Source: Candidatus Adiutrix sp.
GTDB taxonomy: Bacteria; Desulfobacterota; Desulfarculia; Adiutricales; Adiutricaceae
Assembly: GCA_031283395.1 (NCBI GenBank)
Contig: JAITBV010000272.1
Span: 1-5,994 of the forward strand
Direction: 5' to 3'
DNA: 5,994 nt
The position numbers and the translations under genes were made by a program. The notes below the pieces were generated by a model. That model made no database searches, was not told where the DNA came from, and saw only the letters and a list, made by a program, of their open reading frames with translations. Shown in pieces: positions 5,145-5,994 of this stretch; the stretch's first letter is position 1, and each line of letters begins with the position of its first letter.

Positions 5145-5994
5145 ATGGCCTTGATTGAGATAAGCGGCCTGGTCAAGACTTATGGCCGGGGTCCGGAAGC
5201 GGTCCAGGCCCTCCGGGGGGTGGACCTGACCGTGGAGCCCGGGGAGATATTCGGGGTCGTCGGCACCTCCGGGGCCGGCAAGAGCACCCTGATCCGCTGC
5301 CTTAACCGCCTGGAAGAGCCCACGGCCGGCCGGGTGGTGGTGGACGGCCGGGATATGACGGCCTTAAGCGAAAGGGAACTGCGCCTGGCCCGCCGGGAAA
5401 TGGGCATGATCTTCCAGCACTTCAATCTCCTTTCGGCCCGCACCGCGGCCGGGAACGTGGCCTTTCCCCTGGAGATAGCCGGCCGGCCGCCCGGCGAGAT
5501 AGGCCCCCGGGTGGCTGAACTTCTGGATTTGGTGGGCCTGTCCGACAAGGCCGGGGCCTACCCTTCCCAGTTGTCCGGCGGCCAGAAACAGCGGGTGGGC
5601 ATTGCCCGGGCCCTGGCCAACAACCCCAAGGTCCTGTTGTGCGACGAGGCCACCAGCGCCCTGGACCCCCAGACCACCCGCTCCATCCTGGCCTTGATCG
5701 AGGACATAAAACGCCGCCTGGGGCTCACGGTGGTGCTCATCACCCACGAAATGCCGGTGGTCACCGAGATCTGCGACCGGGTGGCGGTGATGGAGGACGG
5801 CCTCATCGTGGAATCGGGCCCGGTCCTGGAGCTTTTCACCAACCCCCGCCACCCTGTTTCCCGCGGCTTCGTGGAGGCCGTGATCAGCCGCCGGAACGCG
5901 GCCCAGGAAATGGGCTACCGGCCCAAGGGGGTGCTGGTGCGGGTCTTCTTCCTGGGCGGCGCCGCGGGGGAACCCCTGGTGGCCAGCCTGGTCC
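5145..5994 (+). CDS. metN: MetN, ATPase of the methionine ABC importer (3' end outside window)
   Basis: Cytoplasmic nucleotide-binding subunit that powers uptake of methionine with permease MetI and binding protein MetQ. Codons 1-283 are visible; E. coli MetN has 343. Seen in order: an aromatic A-loop (KTYG, 11-14), Walker [10 protein letters not shown] (40-48), Q-loop IFQHFNLL with Gln91, ABC signature [16 protein letters not shown] (143-158), Walker B VLLCDE with Glu168, D-loop SALD (171-174) and the switch His201 (ITHEM). [23 protein letters not shown] and [13 protein letters not shown] are the MetN forms of these motifs. After the linker (about 245-264), [18 protein letters not shown] (266-283) looks like the first strand and turn of the NIL domain, the C-terminal methionine-sensing domain that gives trans-inhibition in this family. 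It is divergent from ruvX, with its own promoter and Shine-Dalgarno. A metI and metQ are expected just beyond the window. Other amino acid ABC ATPases are less likely because of the NIL domain. Confidence 0.93.
   Translation, partial: MALIEISGLVKTYGRGPEAVQALRGVDLTVEPGEIFGVVGTSGAGKSTLIRCLNRLEEPTAGRVVVDGRDMTALSERELRLARREMGMIFQHFNLLSARTAAGNVAFPLEIAGRPPGEIGPRVAELLDLVGLSDKAGAYPSQLSGGQKQRVGIARALANNPKVLLCDEATSALDPQTTRSILALIEDIKRRLGLTVVLITHEMPVVTEICDRVAVMEDGLIVESGPVLELFTNPRHPVSRGFVEAVISRRNAAQEMGYRPKGVLVRVFFLGGAAGEPLVASLV

Noticed and set aside
5364..5852. Minus-strand open frames opposite metN
   Set aside because: They mirror the MetN coding sequence, which carries every ABC motif in order. They have no Shine-Dalgarno or recognised domain.

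Overview
This window looks like part of a chromosome from a GC-rich, Gram-negative (diderm) bacterium. The LptF/LptG pair requires an outer membrane with LPS-type glycolipid. Strong G/C third-position preference, the gene order ruvX-mltG-lptF-lptG and a group III (PPi-type) phosphofructokinase would suit a deltaproteobacterial (Desulfobacterota-like) anaerobe. That placement is inference from gene content, not a sequence match.

Layout. Bases 1-1007 (minus strand) hold most of a 6-phosphofructokinase gene; its 3' end lies outside the window. Bases 1008-1108 are a short intergenic stretch with a plausible promoter for that gene and a small 5' UTR hairpin. Bases 1109-4961 (minus strand) are a tightly packed four-gene operon, read in the order ruvX, mltG, lptF, lptG. 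Its junctions are ATGA overlaps (ruvX/mltG and lptF/lptG) or a directly abutting TGA-ATG (mltG/lptF). Bases 4962-5144 are a divergent control region with a candidate promoter in each direction and two adjacent inverted repeats. From 5145 to the window edge the plus strand encodes MetN, the ATPase of the methionine ABC importer, cut off just after its C-terminal NIL domain begins.

How the genes work together. The minus-strand operon combines an RNase H-fold nuclease (RuvX/YqgF), the peptidoglycan endolytic transglycosylase MltG, and both transmembrane subunits of the LPS exporter (LptB2FG). It links glycan-strand termination with outer-membrane lipid delivery. The phosphofructokinase lies downstream on the same strand but appears to have its own promoter. 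It carries both residues that mark pyrophosphate use (Asp in GGEDT and Lys in PKTID), so it is more likely a reversible PPi-dependent enzyme than a classical ATP-PFK. MetN presumably begins a separate metNIQ operon.

Most of the window is conserved housekeeping content. No mobile element, CRISPR array, tRNA or rRNA was seen. The least explained features are the compact ruvX/metN control region, with inverted repeats on the core promoter elements, and a short metN leader that can form alternative hairpins around its ribosome binding site.
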